DNA from: Neoceratodus forsteri
Lineage: Eukaryota; Chordata; Ceratodontiformes; Ceratodontidae
NCBI GenBank assembly: GCA_016271365.2
Contig: CM057449.1
Coordinates: 1,567,380,501-1,567,444,500 of the forward strand
Direction of reading: 5' to 3'
DNA length: 64,000 nt
In this document: positions 34,701-45,924 of the stretch, piece after piece
How positions within the stretch are numbered: the first letter of the stretch is position 1
Layout of the letters: each line of letters begins with the position of its first letter
Program-made: the position numbers and the translations under genes
Notes under the pieces: generated by a model
The model's input: only the letters and a program-made list of their open reading frames with translations
Told to the model about the DNA's origin: nothing
The model's database searches: none

Positions 34701-35814
34701 ATTAAATAAACTAACATCCCTAGAAAATGAAAAAGAGGGTAAATGAACATTTCAAATTTTGAATTTTAAATATATATCCAAAGACACAGTTCAAAGAGTT
34801 CAGTCTCTATAATAGCAGTAGGATATTAACTTCCAAACTCATAAAATGAGCAATTTACCTCAATTTAGAAGACAAATAGTACCTCCTGAGAAAATACCTC
34901 TTAAAGCAACACTGCAAGTTGCCTTATTAGAGACTCCATGAGGCCTGCAGGAAAAAATAGAACTCAAGAAGCATCCTCAAAGTTATTTCAGTAAAACTAA
35001 AATCTCAAGACTCAGAAAGGAAGAAAATGTCAACTCCCTTCTGCTTCAGCGCTAAGTGTCCGTAACAGCTATCTGGGACTCCTTTCACATTACATCAGCT
35101 GTTCCTCTCGCACTCCTATCTTCCATCTCTCATCTCTCATCATTAGTTCATCTTTGTGTCCCTTTTCCCTTTACTGAAGTTGAGTGCCATGATAATATTG
35201 GCCTCTTTTTAATTGTATACGAGCACTTCTGCACCTTGGGTGCTCGATTCTCCTATGCCTATATGGAAAATCTTCAATTCTCTACCAGGGACTACTGTAA
35301 CTCTCCCAAAATGGCAGTTTCTACAAGAATCATCCATTACAGATGTGGCCATATGTTACTGGGCTGCCGACATGAAATCTCAGGTTCAGAGCATTACCTT
35401 AACTCATGTCTCAAGCGGAAAACGACTCCATAAGGACTAAAACTGAAAATTGAGAACTAAAATTCTATGTATAATTCTCCATAGCACTCAGTGGCGCTCA
35501 GTAAGCCAGGATATCAGCACTACTTGACAAAACACCAGTAACAAAAAGCCAAACAACCAGTCGAGACAGAAAAGCACTAAATCTTAGATTTTCTATGACT
35601 ACTCAACTTCCAAGGCTATTATACTCAGGCTATAACTCTAACCATATAGGGTTTCTTTCATGAAAACTTCAAAAAAGCCTTATTTTTTAATCAGCGTTCA
35701 AAAAGCACAAAGCGTGTTGCATGGAGCTGTGCAGCCTGCGGCCATCTTGCAGCTCCGCCCCAACCCCCTGGGAAGTCTACTCCTCCCCTTGGAACTAATA
35801 GGATCAACAGCTGG
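34701..35814. other. No gene recognised
   Basis: AT-rich sequence. 35690-35790 turns GC-rich (gcagcctgcggccatcttgc) and resembles the segment near 31000. No exon seen. Confidence 0.35.
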
Positions 35815-35957
35815 TTGACTTGATAGCAGACAAAGGGTCAGAGTAAATGGATTCATAACAGGACAGGGAAATGTCACCAGTGGGGACCCACACAGCTCCA
35901 TAGTGACACTAGTCTTGTTTGTTCTTTTCATCACAGATCTGAACAGCACAGGGTCAG
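35815..35957 (+). pseudogene. CR1-like reverse transcriptase fragment
   Basis: The plus strand reads QRVRVNGFITGQGNVTSGD, then a VLFVLFITDLNS end in place of the usual VLFxIFINDL, which is the RT block just before the catalytic FADD. Only ~140 bp remain before a SINE begins. Confidence 0.65.
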
Positions 35958-36207
35958 TGTCAGTGGCTCAGCAGGTTGTATACTCACCTCTGAGTCTGGA
36001 AGATTAGAAGGCTGTGGGTTCTATTGCTACACCAGGCACTTGGGTTAAATCTCAATACTGACACTGTAGGGCAGCATGAGGGGGGTGTTGCACTCCTGAG
36101 GTGCCATCTTTTGAATGAGACGTTAAACCGAGGTCCCATCTGCCTGTTCTGGTGGTAGTTCAGGTGGATGTTAAAGATCCCATGGCACATCTTGAAAAGA
36201 GTAGGGG
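35958..36207 (+). mobile_element. Second tRNA-derived SINE family
   Basis: A tRNA-like head carries A-box-like tggctcagcagg (35964) and B-box-like gggttctattgc (36017). The body reads atgagacgttaaaccgaggt and gatgttaaagatcccatggc, then gaaaagagtagggg. I recall this body from SINEs spread over fish and other animals, which is different from the CORE-SINEs here. It is cut at about 36207, where the Tx1-type LINE begins. Confidence 0.8.
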
Positions 36208-36369
36208 AAGTTTTTATTAAGAAATCATACAAACCAAACAGAGGAATAAACTGTAGACAGACAAAAAGAAAGAACAAAGCATTAACAATAGTGGTAAATG
36301 TGAAATAACACCACCATTCATGCAACAAAGCAATAAAGTAAAAGAAAACAACATAACAATTGGCAACTC

Positions 36370-39300
36370 TTATGTAACTGGCACATCACTGTCCTTTACC
36401 CATGGCAAATTTCTCCACAGTTGCAGTAACTTGGTCCGAACCAGAATTTTCATTTCCTGAAAATAAATCCTTTGCAATTCATTCAAGATTTTACCATAAA
36501 GTTCCACATAGGAAATATTTATCTGCTGTAAAGTAAACAGACATCTAGAATTCCAGATATACCATTTGATTACCACAAAAATAATATTCAAAGTACTTCT
36601 GTTCCATTGTGACCAAGAAAGTGGATAGTCCCCATACATTAGCCTGGGATAAGAAACATGTTGGAAAATGGACATATTAATTTCTACATACAAAAAATTT
36701 CAAAATAAAAGGATATAAGAACAAGAAAAAAAATAGATGAGTAAGAGTTTCTGGTTGAAGTATACATAAAGGTCTAGCACAAGTCCTCTCTTCCACTTTC
36801 TTATGTTTTGGGTTAGCCTTCACATTTAAGCGCTCATGACAAGTCAACCACTGGACATCCTTCATTTTGTCAGGTATTCTACGTTCTAAAATATAATCTT
36901 GTAATGCTACACGGGAGACCTGCGGACATTTGGGAAATGGCTCTAACTCCTGAAAATGTATCTCGATAACATGGGAATAAGTTTGTTTTTTTAGATTTAG
37001 ACAGTACCATGGTATGAGTAAGCTCCATACCTGGAGTTTAACAACGATCTTGCAAAGATATGCTGAGGCAGGAGAGTAATTCTTAGTCTGTCGTACCTGA
37101 CCAGTCATTCAAGCAGTATACCATGGAGATATGGAATGTGAAAAACTAGCACACCAACATTTAGTAGAGGACAGTAATAAGGGTTTCAAATTAGCCTGAA
37201 GAAACTGGCAGAAAAAAAAGAGAATAGTGTTAACCATATTTTGACCCCACTTCTTTAAAGGTAAATAAAGAATATTCCGACGTAGTGGGTTCAACCTGCT
37301 TCCCCAAAATGATTGAAAAAAAGACTATAAATTGTAGTTTCTCTGGATTTGGGCACAGAAAAGATTGCACTTAAAAATAAAAATATTGGAATGAGATGAG
37401 TTTTAATCAGATTTACTTTTCTTTTAAAATACATTTTCTGTCTACAGTATTCCAACTTTGTATCAAATTCACCCCCAATTGTATTTTGTTATCCCAGTTC
37501 ACAATATCCATCTGGGTAACCCCCCAAAAAATTCCTAAAATTCAGAAATCCTCGCGGGTAATTGGAATCCCCACCACAGTAGTAGGAGAAGCATCTGGAG
37601 CCCCAAGGAATCTCCCTTTACTTATTAAAATATTTAACTGAGTCCCGGCAAAGGTCCCAAAGCCATTACATTGGTGTATTGCAGTTTCAGCCGAAAGTAC
37701 ATCTTGAGTCAAAATAACTAGGTCATCTGCATAAGCAAGGGCAATGTATGGAAAAACCTGACTGGGCAGACATATTGGAGATATGTCAGTAGCCAAATGT
37801 AAGAGTCGCAAGAGTGGGTCTATACTAAAGACATACAACAAAGGGCTGAGATGACAACCTTGTTGAACACTATTATGGCTTGGGATATAAGGCCCGAAAT
37901 ACCCATTAACACAAGGTTTAACCATTGCAGTCCTATATAATGTTCTCAACCAGTTAATAAAGGTATGGGGGTGCCATAACGTTTTATGGTATACCACAGA
38001 AAGGAATGGTTGACATTATCAAAAGCCTGTTTTTGGTCCAAAGAGAGTATTAACCCATCTATCGAGGAGGTATTATGGCAATCAAACACCTCATGTAACA
38101 GAATTAAAGGGTCAGTGATCGACCCACCTGGGATCATACAGGACTGGGCAGGAAATCAACTGTTGCGCTGCCGTCAATAGTCTGTTATTTAGGAGTTTTG
38201 CAAGTAATTTGAAATCACTGTTCAAAAGACTTATTGGCCTCCAGTTTGAAATATTCAGCTTCTCCCCTTTCTTATAGAAATAAGCACACCAGTAGCCATA
38301 TCCAATGGGACATCATGCTGTTGCAAAAGACAGTTAAACACCTTAATAAGTTCTTCAGGAATTTCTTGCCCCAATATGGCAAACAATTCTGCAGATAAAC
38401 TGTCAGGTCCAGATGTTTTATTGTGAGCAAGAGATTTAATAGTATCTGTTACTTCCGATGTGGTGAAAGGTGTCGTCAGGGCCACAAGAGATTCCTGAGG
38501 CATCGAATGAATCAGGAATTTCTGAAATAAGGGCTCAAAATCAATTCAGGCAGTATTTTGACAGCTAAATAGGGAAGTAGCATACTCCGAAACAATTTTA
38601 AGGAGCTTTTGTTCAGAAGAGTGAACTATGCCCTCGGAATCCATTAGTGCCATTATCATTTTCCATGTAAGATAGTCTTGATTACTAAGTAAAGGGCAAA
38701 TATTGTTAAAAGAACCTGCTGTACAGTACTGTTGCTTTAAACAGACACCTTCGTTCTTAGCAGTATGGTACTGTAACATTTTATGTTTGATAAGCGAAAT
38801 TTGGTCCGAAAACACGTTTAGTAGTTTGGGAAAGTGAGTATAAATGTTGTAACTGTTTCCAATTATTCAAATAATCTACATAAGCAATAGAGCGAACACA
38901 TTTACCAGCCTGTATAAGCAGAGTCTGAAGTTCAGCTTTAATTTCAGTCCGCCAAATAATTGGACTCTCATAAAGGTCAAAAAGAGATTTTCTGCAAATC
39001 AAAAAATAAACAAACTGTTGGGAAAAGAAAGTCTGTTCCAAAAGTTTGGAGTTTAATTTCCAATATCCCGGACCAAGGGGAGCCTTGGGACCACCTGTCA
39101 GAAAATGCAGAGAACAATGGTCCAAATATTCCACAGGTCAAACAGATGTGTGTTTAATAAGTAATGTATTGGAAATAAACATAAAATCGATTCTGGTAGA
39201 CAGGATTCCTTTATAGAAAGTCCTCTCTCTCTTCCCAGAATGTTCTAAAAATGCATCTTTTAACCCTGCTATGCGCGTGATTGAACTAAGAGCAGTCATA

Positions 39301-39840
39301 TCCCAAAAAATCTTGTCCGTCGACGTCAAAGTCCCCCTGTCTAGTTTATTAGTCCTGCAATTAAAGTACCCGCCCCAAATAAGATTTCGGGCTGCATGCA
39401 AGTATGGACTTATAAGAAGAAACATCACTGTACACTCAGCCTTAGTCTGTGGGGCATAGATAGAAATGACACAAAAGGGAATGTTCTGAAAACGGAAATC
39501 AATAAAAGTACTCTGCCTAGAATTAAATCTAAGATTTTTGTCACAGTTGGCTGAAGGTGGTGAAATAGAATACTGACCCCAGAGCAGCTCTCAAGACCTA
39601 GGGACCAACAGGATACACCAGAGGCCCATTTTTTAGTAGCCTTCACTACCTCATGAATGGTCTGGATCCTAGTATCCTGTAAAAGAAAAATTCCAGGAGG
39701 ATGAGAACGGAGAAGAGGAAAAACTGCTCCTCGTTTTTTATCATTCTTAATGCTATTGACGTTTGATGTAAAAAAAAAATAGGGAGGGTAACAAAGCCAT
39801 TCATACAGGTGGAAGAAGTACTAGCTTTGTTTTTTTTCTT
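36370..39840 (-). pseudogene. Tx1-type ORF2: endonuclease and reverse transcriptase, disabled
   Basis: Endonuclease: NSIKNDKKRGAVFPLL then FLLQDTR near 39770-39690, WSLGLESCSGVSILFHH at about 39600, and LIWGGYFNCRTNKLD at 39370, where the usual GGDFN has Tyr in place of Asp. A TRIDFMFIS block follows. Reverse transcriptase: NKTSGPDSLSAELFAILGQE at 38430, DQKQAFDNVNHSFLW at 38045, SVQQGCHLSPLLYVFSIDP at 37840 and the catalytic YADDLVILTQD at 37735, with both Asp kept. The C-terminal part at 37294-36370 includes a FKVLxW-type region and aromatic-rich blocks in several frames. Stops and shifts separate almost every block. Confidence 0.85.
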
Positions 39841-40069
39841 AATCCTGCCTTTCTGAGGGGTAGGTTTTTCGTCTGTGCCAGGAGTTTCTGAAGGTACCAC
39901 CTCACACGTTACTTCTTGCGAGTGAGAATCGGCAGACGAGGTAACTGACTCATCATCAGAGGCCACGTCATCCAACAAAACCTGATATCTATTGGAGGTA
40001 GAAAGTTGAGCAGTTTTAGGGTCTTTAGACATAGGTTGAGACCAAGCTTGCCTTTTCCTAGTGATCATC

Positions 40070-42264
40070 TTCCCACCTGCTCTTCAATGCACTAAGAAGG
40101 GGGCATGACAGCTTGCTGACTACCATTTTGTACTACCTGAGGGAGTTCCACCACCACTGGAGGCCCAGCTTCTATCTCTTCTGAAAAAATGGGTTCGGGT
40201 GGGGGGGTCCACTACTATGTGTGACTTATCAAGGTCTCCCCCAGAGGACAGATGACACCCCACATCCTCTAGGGAGATTTGTTCACTCTGTGGGATTATC
40301 CCAAGTGGCACCCCTATTGATTTAAGTTTATTAAACTCCCTTTGTGCAGTGGTCAAAAAAAGTTGTTGCTTTTCTAGATCTGCAGAAGCTGGCTTCCTGT
40401 GTGCTGCTTCAGGACAGGATGCATAAGCATGACCGAAAGCCCCACACAGGTTACACCATACAGAATTATTACATTGAGCACTAGTATGACCAGACTCTTG
40501 GCATAAAGTACATTTCCTTTGATCACAGGCACTATTAATGTGGCCCATTTGCCTGCACTGATAACACGTTTTGGGCTGTCCTGGATAGAATAGGCTCCCC
40601 TATCCCTGCCTAAAATAAAACACTTTGGTAAGTGTTGAAAACCATCATCTTCCAATCTTAAGATTATCCTTATTCTCCAACCCCCCATCCAGATACATTC
40701 TGTATCAAAAATTGCTTCAGGATGCCCAGTGACAGTACACCTTTGCTTTAAACAAAGGATGAGATCCGTTACATTAACACCCTCATTTCGAAACAGGACC
40801 ATTATTGTTTTATGTGCAGGTCTGGTTAAGGGAACAGCCTCAATCGGGGGCCCATAAGGGAGTATTTTTCTTTTGATGATACTGGGCCCAAAACCTATCC
40901 AAGCCACTCCCCAACGTAAAACTTACATCAAAGATGTTTTCACCCGAAACATGGATTAATGCATACAATTCTGTTACAGTAAATTGCAGACAGTCGTTCA
41001 AAAGTTTTTTCCCTACATAGACCGTCAGGAAAGGTTTCCAAACCTCCTTCATAGATAAGCTTAATGGCATTATACCGTTTAGCTGGATAAGTAGTCTGCT
41101 GAAAAAAAGAAGCACAAGTTCTCTGGTTATGTGTCGTGTCCTGATGGGTAAAACTTCTTCTGTTACAACAGGCCTGTTCCTGATGTCTGCAGGGATGTGT
41201 CTAGGAATATCAGAAAAAATCAGGAAGGTCACTCATACTGTTCCCAGGAGTATCCTGTGCAAAATCAGCGGGCTTGTCAGTAAGTGCAGTAGTTAAGACA
41301 GGGTGCTGAGTTAGCTCAAGTTCTGGGGGTATTGGTAAAGGGGAGTGCACTGTCCCAGTTGCAATGTCTGTGGGTTGGACTGAAGAATCTTTATGCAGCA
41401 ACAGTTCAGTAGAAAGTTGCCCCATAGAGCTAGGGTTAGAAACAGCACTTACTGTGGGATTTGGGTGTGCAGGAGCTAAAGAAACACCAGGTATTTTGAA
41501 AGCCGCGAACCCTGAAATCCATTGTTGAGTGTTGGGAGAGCGGACCCAGCCCACTGCTGCAAGGGAGGTTTCAACAGACCATGGCCCCACCTCCTGCATC
41601 GTTGTATCAGCCCAATGTAATTTACTAGGTGTTCCTTTTTTAATTGTATGATCCAGAAGTTTTTTGTCCTTAGCAGCCGAAAAAGAGAAAACCGTAGCTG
41701 AATCCTTGCAGTGCCATTGGAAAAAACAATCTGCAGTTTCTCTTGCACAGCCTCGGGAATGGTAACCATAGTGACATTGGTTGCCTGTGGTTCAGCATGT
41801 GGGCTAGGCCTCCCTTCAGTCACCGGAGTGCGAGAGTGAAACCAGACCACCAATTCTTGTTTTCTTCATAGATGTTCAACCTCTTCAAGAAGTAACAGCT
41901 ACTCCAAAGTCTGCAGCGGCTCAGCTTTTGCTCATAACTCGACCTCTGCCAGCTCTTGTAAATCCATGGGTTGGTCACAGATATTACCAGACTCAGATAA
42001 TGTGAAATCCATCTTTCCATCTGCATGAGAAAAAGTAGCAGCATCGAAATAAATTTCTGGTTCCAGCAACTCTGGTGCCGAGAAGGAAACTGACTCCTCG
42101 ATCTGCTGCCCCTCCATCTCCTTGCTCGTCAGCACAGCAACTGACTCGGCCATCCTCTGATGGCCAAAGGGACCCCATTCTGTTGAGTAGGGGAATTTCC
42201 TCGTTGTCCTGCCCAAATTTCTCCCATTCACTAAAAATACCACCAACAGCTTAATCTGGTTCAA
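40070..42264 (-). pseudogene. Tx1-type ORF1 with three CCHC knuckles, frameshifted
   Basis: ORF1 proteins of LINEs bind the element RNA. From the N-terminus: an acidic region (SEEDG-type, 42250-41900), a Pro/Ser/Thr-rich stretch (41600-41230), a folded segment at 41150-40600 that includes VNVTDLILCLKQRCTVTGHP, and then the knuckles at about 40570-40400. The knuckles are a first one ending GHINSAC, then CTLCQESGHTSAQC and CNLCGAFGHAYASC. The tail is rich in Lys and Ser. At least five frame changes separate the pieces. Confidence 0.8.
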
Positions 42265-42530
42265 TGTCAGTTGGCATCCATCTGTATCTCCCTCTCAAGG
42301 GACAAGGATGAAAATAGGCAGAATTGTGTAGTCCTCTTTTCCCGGTCAACAAAAAATAAATAATGTCCTGCCAAAATCAGCATGGCAAACAATGCTGTAG
42401 TCAAAATGCTGCTTGCCACAAACAGAGTCGATGAAAACACCAACCGAAACAAAAATAGCGCACACCAAATAGGACACATTAAGATTTTTCATGCTTTTGC
42501 AGGGGGCTCAGGTCCACCCCCGCACCATCT

Positions 42531-43935
42531 GATACACAGATACACAGAAATGTGATGGCAGAGAAAGGCCCCATGGCCCATATAGTCTGCCCAGCACCCT
42601 ACCTCCCTCCTTCTGTTATGCTTCCACCCTGTTTTCCCAACTCCTTAAATCTATCCCAAGCCCTCTTGAACCCCTCCACTGTTTCAGCTGCCACTACCTC
42701 CTCTGACAGCTTGTTCCAGGCCTCCACCACCCTCTCCATGAAAAACTGCCCCCGACATTGCCTCTATATTGCCCACCTTCCAATTTGAGGCTATGTTCCC
42801 TCGTGTTCACGCCCTTCTTCAATTTGAACAAGCTATTACCCTCCACCTTATTTATTCCCTTCAGATACTTAAAGGTCTCAATCATGTCCCCCCTCTCCCT
42901 CCTAGTCTCCAGAGGGATCAAATTCAGCCCTTTCAATCTTCTCTCATAGGGTACATCCTGCATCCCTCATACAATTTTGGTTACCCTTCTCTGTACCCTT
43001 CCCACCAACTCAACATCTCTTCGTAGGTGAGGCCTCCAGAACTGCACCCCATACTCCAGATGCGGCCTGACCATGGTTCTGTATAATGGCATTAGCACTT
43101 CCCTCTTCCTGCTATTAAAACCCCTTGCAATGCAGGCCAACATTCCATTCTCCTTTCCCACTGTCCTGCTACACTGGCTGACCACCTTGAGGTCTCACAA
43201 TATCATAATCCCCAGGTCCCTTTCCGTTTCCTTTTCCTTAATCATCCCCCCAAGGGAGTAAGTTTCCCTCCTATTCCTCCTCCCCAGGTGCATCAGCGAG
43301 CACTTTTGTGCATTAAACTTCAATTTCCAGGTATCAGACCACCTCTCCAGCCTCTCCAGGTCCCGCCTCATGACTTGCACTGCACTAGGTGAATCCACCC
43401 TATTGCAGACCTTTGTATCATCTGCGAACAGGCACACCTGTCCTTCCAGACCCTCTGCTAGGTCACTAACATAGATGTTAAAAAGTATTAGTCCTAGTAC
43501 TGACCCCTGTGACACCCCACTGGTCACTGCCCATTCCCTGGAATGTGTCCAATTTACCACCACTGTCTGACTCCTTCCCTTCAACTAGTTTTCCACCCAC
43601 CTGGTGATCCTGAGGTCCATCCCTAGTCTGTCCAGTTTATGCACCATTCCATCATGTGGGACGGTGTTGAAGGTCTTATTGAAATCCAGATAGGCCACAT
43701 CCACTGCTCCTCCCTGGTTCACTATCTGTGTCACCTCATCAAAAAACTCTATCAGGTTAGTCTGACAGGACCTTCCCTCGGTGAAGCCATGCTGCCTGTC
43801 ATCCTGCATGTCATTCTTCTCCAAGTATTCTATCAACCTGATCTTAATCAGTGTTTCCATTACCTTCCCCACCACGGAGGTAAGACTAATGGGACTATAG
43901 TTTTTGACCTCGTCCTTGTGCCCCCCCTTATATAG
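42531..43935 (-). mobile_element. CR1 LINE copy, 5'-truncated
   Basis: The minus strand ends in gggcagactatatgggccat and then ttctgtgtatctgt, a CR1-type 3' terminus at 42531. ORF2 blocks: VAYLDFNKTFNTVPHDGM at about 43690, SGVSQGSVLGLILFNIYVSD, catalytic VCLFADDTKVCN at 43435, and LKFNAQKCSLMHLGRRNR. C-terminal pieces at 43185-42694 include LEYGVQFWRPHLRRD. The frame is open across the catalytic block but broken at 43584, 43190 and 42965. It belongs to a different CR1 subfamily from the copy at 58-62 kb. Confidence 0.9.
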
Positions 43936-43944
43936 TGTGACTCT

Positions 43945-44370
43945 TCTGCTGACTGCAGACACAGCTCCATGCAGCTCTCCGCTCTCCTTTCTCTGGTCGC
44001 CGACTGCGACCCACTCCCCCACTGCCAACACAGCTAAAAACACAGCTGTCAGCTCTGTGGTCTGGCTGGCTCTTTTAAAGCCCACTGCCTTGGCGTCTCT
44101 CTCTCCCTGATTGGCCCAATCCTACACCACAGTCTGCGGTTGGCCGGCCATCCTTGCTTCAGTTGCCAAACTGTGACCTGCGCCCCTTGCTAGTTCAGCT
44201 CCAAACAGCTCAGCTCTCCTTCCTCTGGTTGCCAACTGCGACCCCACTGCTGACTGCAGCCACAGCTCCACGCAGCTCTCCACTCTCCTTTCTCTGGTCG
44301 CCAACTGTGACCCACTCCCCCGTTGCTGACACAGCTAATAAACACAGAAATGAGCCCCCCCAAAACTAAA
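43945..44370. repeat. Two ~95-bp direct repeats 302 bp apart, with a partial third
   Basis: 43950-44045 and 44252-44347 match closely: gctgactgcag, cacagctccatgcagctctc, ctttctctggtcgcc, gacccactccccc, gctgacacagctaa. A shorter related piece lies at 44190-44250. The segment directly follows the 5' end of the CR1 copy and could be a minisatellite or short LTR-like repeats. Confidence 0.75.
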
Positions 44371-44439
44371 TAAACTAACTCCGAGGAGGTGTGGATCGAG
44401 GGGATAAGGGGAAACTCAGGATGGGGGAAATTTAGTCTG

Positions 44440-44535
44440 TGGTGGCAGAAAAAAAAAAGTATCAGGGGATGGGGAAATCAAACCCAGATCTCCAGGTCTA
44501 CACTGCCTCAGGTGCCTATGCCTTAGCCACTCCAC
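44440..44535 (-). mobile_element. tRNA-like sequence, probable SINE head
   Basis: On the minus strand, tggctaaggcataggcacct resembles an A box, and agatctgggtttgattt 40 bp later resembles a B box. This is the layout of a tRNA promoter. The cloverleaf pairing is poor, so a tRNA-derived SINE is likelier than a tRNA gene. Confidence 0.45.
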
Positions 44536-44744
44536 TATGGGAGTAGCTTGGCCAGGCATGGCACCTGAGGCTTCTTCAGCACTTCCTGTAGTCCGTAGTC
44601 AGTGACAGGGGTAGCGGTAGTTCCCTACTGTTATTATACCCCTGTCATTTTAAATGCAGCAGCACTTTATACCGTGTGGCTATTGCTGCACTGTTTCAGC
44701 AGCGCTATATTGACCCGGTATCATCTGAACTAGTATAATAAAAT

Positions 44745-45530
44745 TGCAGATGCTACCAAACTAGGGGGAATGGCAAAAAACCTCAGAGGATGGCATAAAA
44801 CTACAAGAGGTCCCTGACACGATGGCAAGATGGGCAGAGTCATGGGGTATGATGTACAATGAGAACAAGTGTATAGACATTCATCTAGGGAAAAGTAACA
44901 AACGTAGCAGCTACTTCCTAAAAGGGGTCAAATTAAAGGTGGTAAAAAAGGGAAAATGATTGAGGAGTAAGAATATCATCAGACCTAAAGCCCACTCAGC
45001 ACAATAATGATGTATTTATTAAGCAAGCCACCTACTTAATAACTATACGCCATTTCAGCCATAGAGCCAGAGATGTTCTACTGGTGATAGGGAAATCCTA
45101 CATCAGACCATTAACAGACTATTGTTCACAGTTATGAGGAAGACTAAATCAAGGAAACAGAAACCAACTAGAAAGTATACAAAGAAAGACAACAAGGATG
45201 ATGGGGGGACTAGAACACATGGAGAACAAAAATTAAGCACAACTATCCCGACACAGTCTTCATTGAGGAAGAATAAGGGGGACCTACTACTGTATTATTC
45301 TATAATCTTCATATGGATATTGAAATGATGTATGACCTGGGAATTACCTTTCGCATTGACAACCACTTTACAAGAAATCACAATAATCTTGTAAAAAACA
45401 GCAGTTTTAAAACAGATAAAAGGAAAATATATTACACACAAATAATAACAAGTTTATGGAACTTCTTAACAGCTGACATAGTGGACAGTAGTACCCTAAC
45501 ATCCTTCAAAAAATAATCGGACAACTGCAT
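44745..45530 (+). pseudogene. Old CR1/L3-like ORF2 C-terminal part
   Basis: Blocks in different frames recall the end of CR1/L3 ORF2: a SDLKPTQHN-like segment near 44980, VLLVIGKSYIRPL at 45080, and the terminal domain after 45300 with MYDLGITFRIDNHFTR, YYTQIITSLWNFLTADIVDS and TLTSFKK. Strongly diverged, no RT catalytic block present. Confidence 0.65.
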
Positions 45531-45924
45531 GGATGGGGGAAATCTAAAAGATTATTTTTCTTAAATCAGAGATAGTGAAATTATAGGTGTACACATCTTC
45601 TGCTATCTCCAAATTCCAAGTACCATATGGAGTAATATGAAAATATTCATTTTCTACTAATTATTGAACATATTACATAATTTCAAATATTCTGAAAAAT
45701 GGCTGTACATTGAACAAACTCAGTTTTACAGAAGGAAGTTATCTTTCAACAATGTATATGAACATCTGTCCGTGCTAAATCACATCACTCCTTTTAACAT
45801 CATACAGTACTCTCTGTACAGTTATTGGGTCATTCGTTGTTAACAAAAAGGCATGTACTGTAGTTCATCACCATGGCATTGTGTGTATTTGAACATTGGT
45901 TCAAGTTATTTATCACACAAGTTT

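Larger units (their letters stand above)
36208..42485 (-). mobile_element. Tx1-clade LINE, nearly full length
   Basis: A minus-strand two-ORF element of about 6.3 kb. ORF1 (42264 to about 40070) has three CCHC zinc knuckles, and ORF2 (about 39840 to 36370) has an APE-type endonuclease, a reverse transcriptase and a long C-terminal region. This arrangement, and particularly the three CCHC knuckles after a globular domain, is that of Tx1/L1-like LINEs known from frogs and fish. The 3' end at 36208 (minus strand ends ...tttcttaataaaaa) abuts a SINE body. Many Tx1 elements are target-specific, but the target here cannot be judged from one copy. Confidence 0.85.

Noticed and set aside
44440..44535. 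A tRNA gene
   Set aside because: A- and B-box-like words are present but the cloverleaf does not pair, so a SINE head is likelier.
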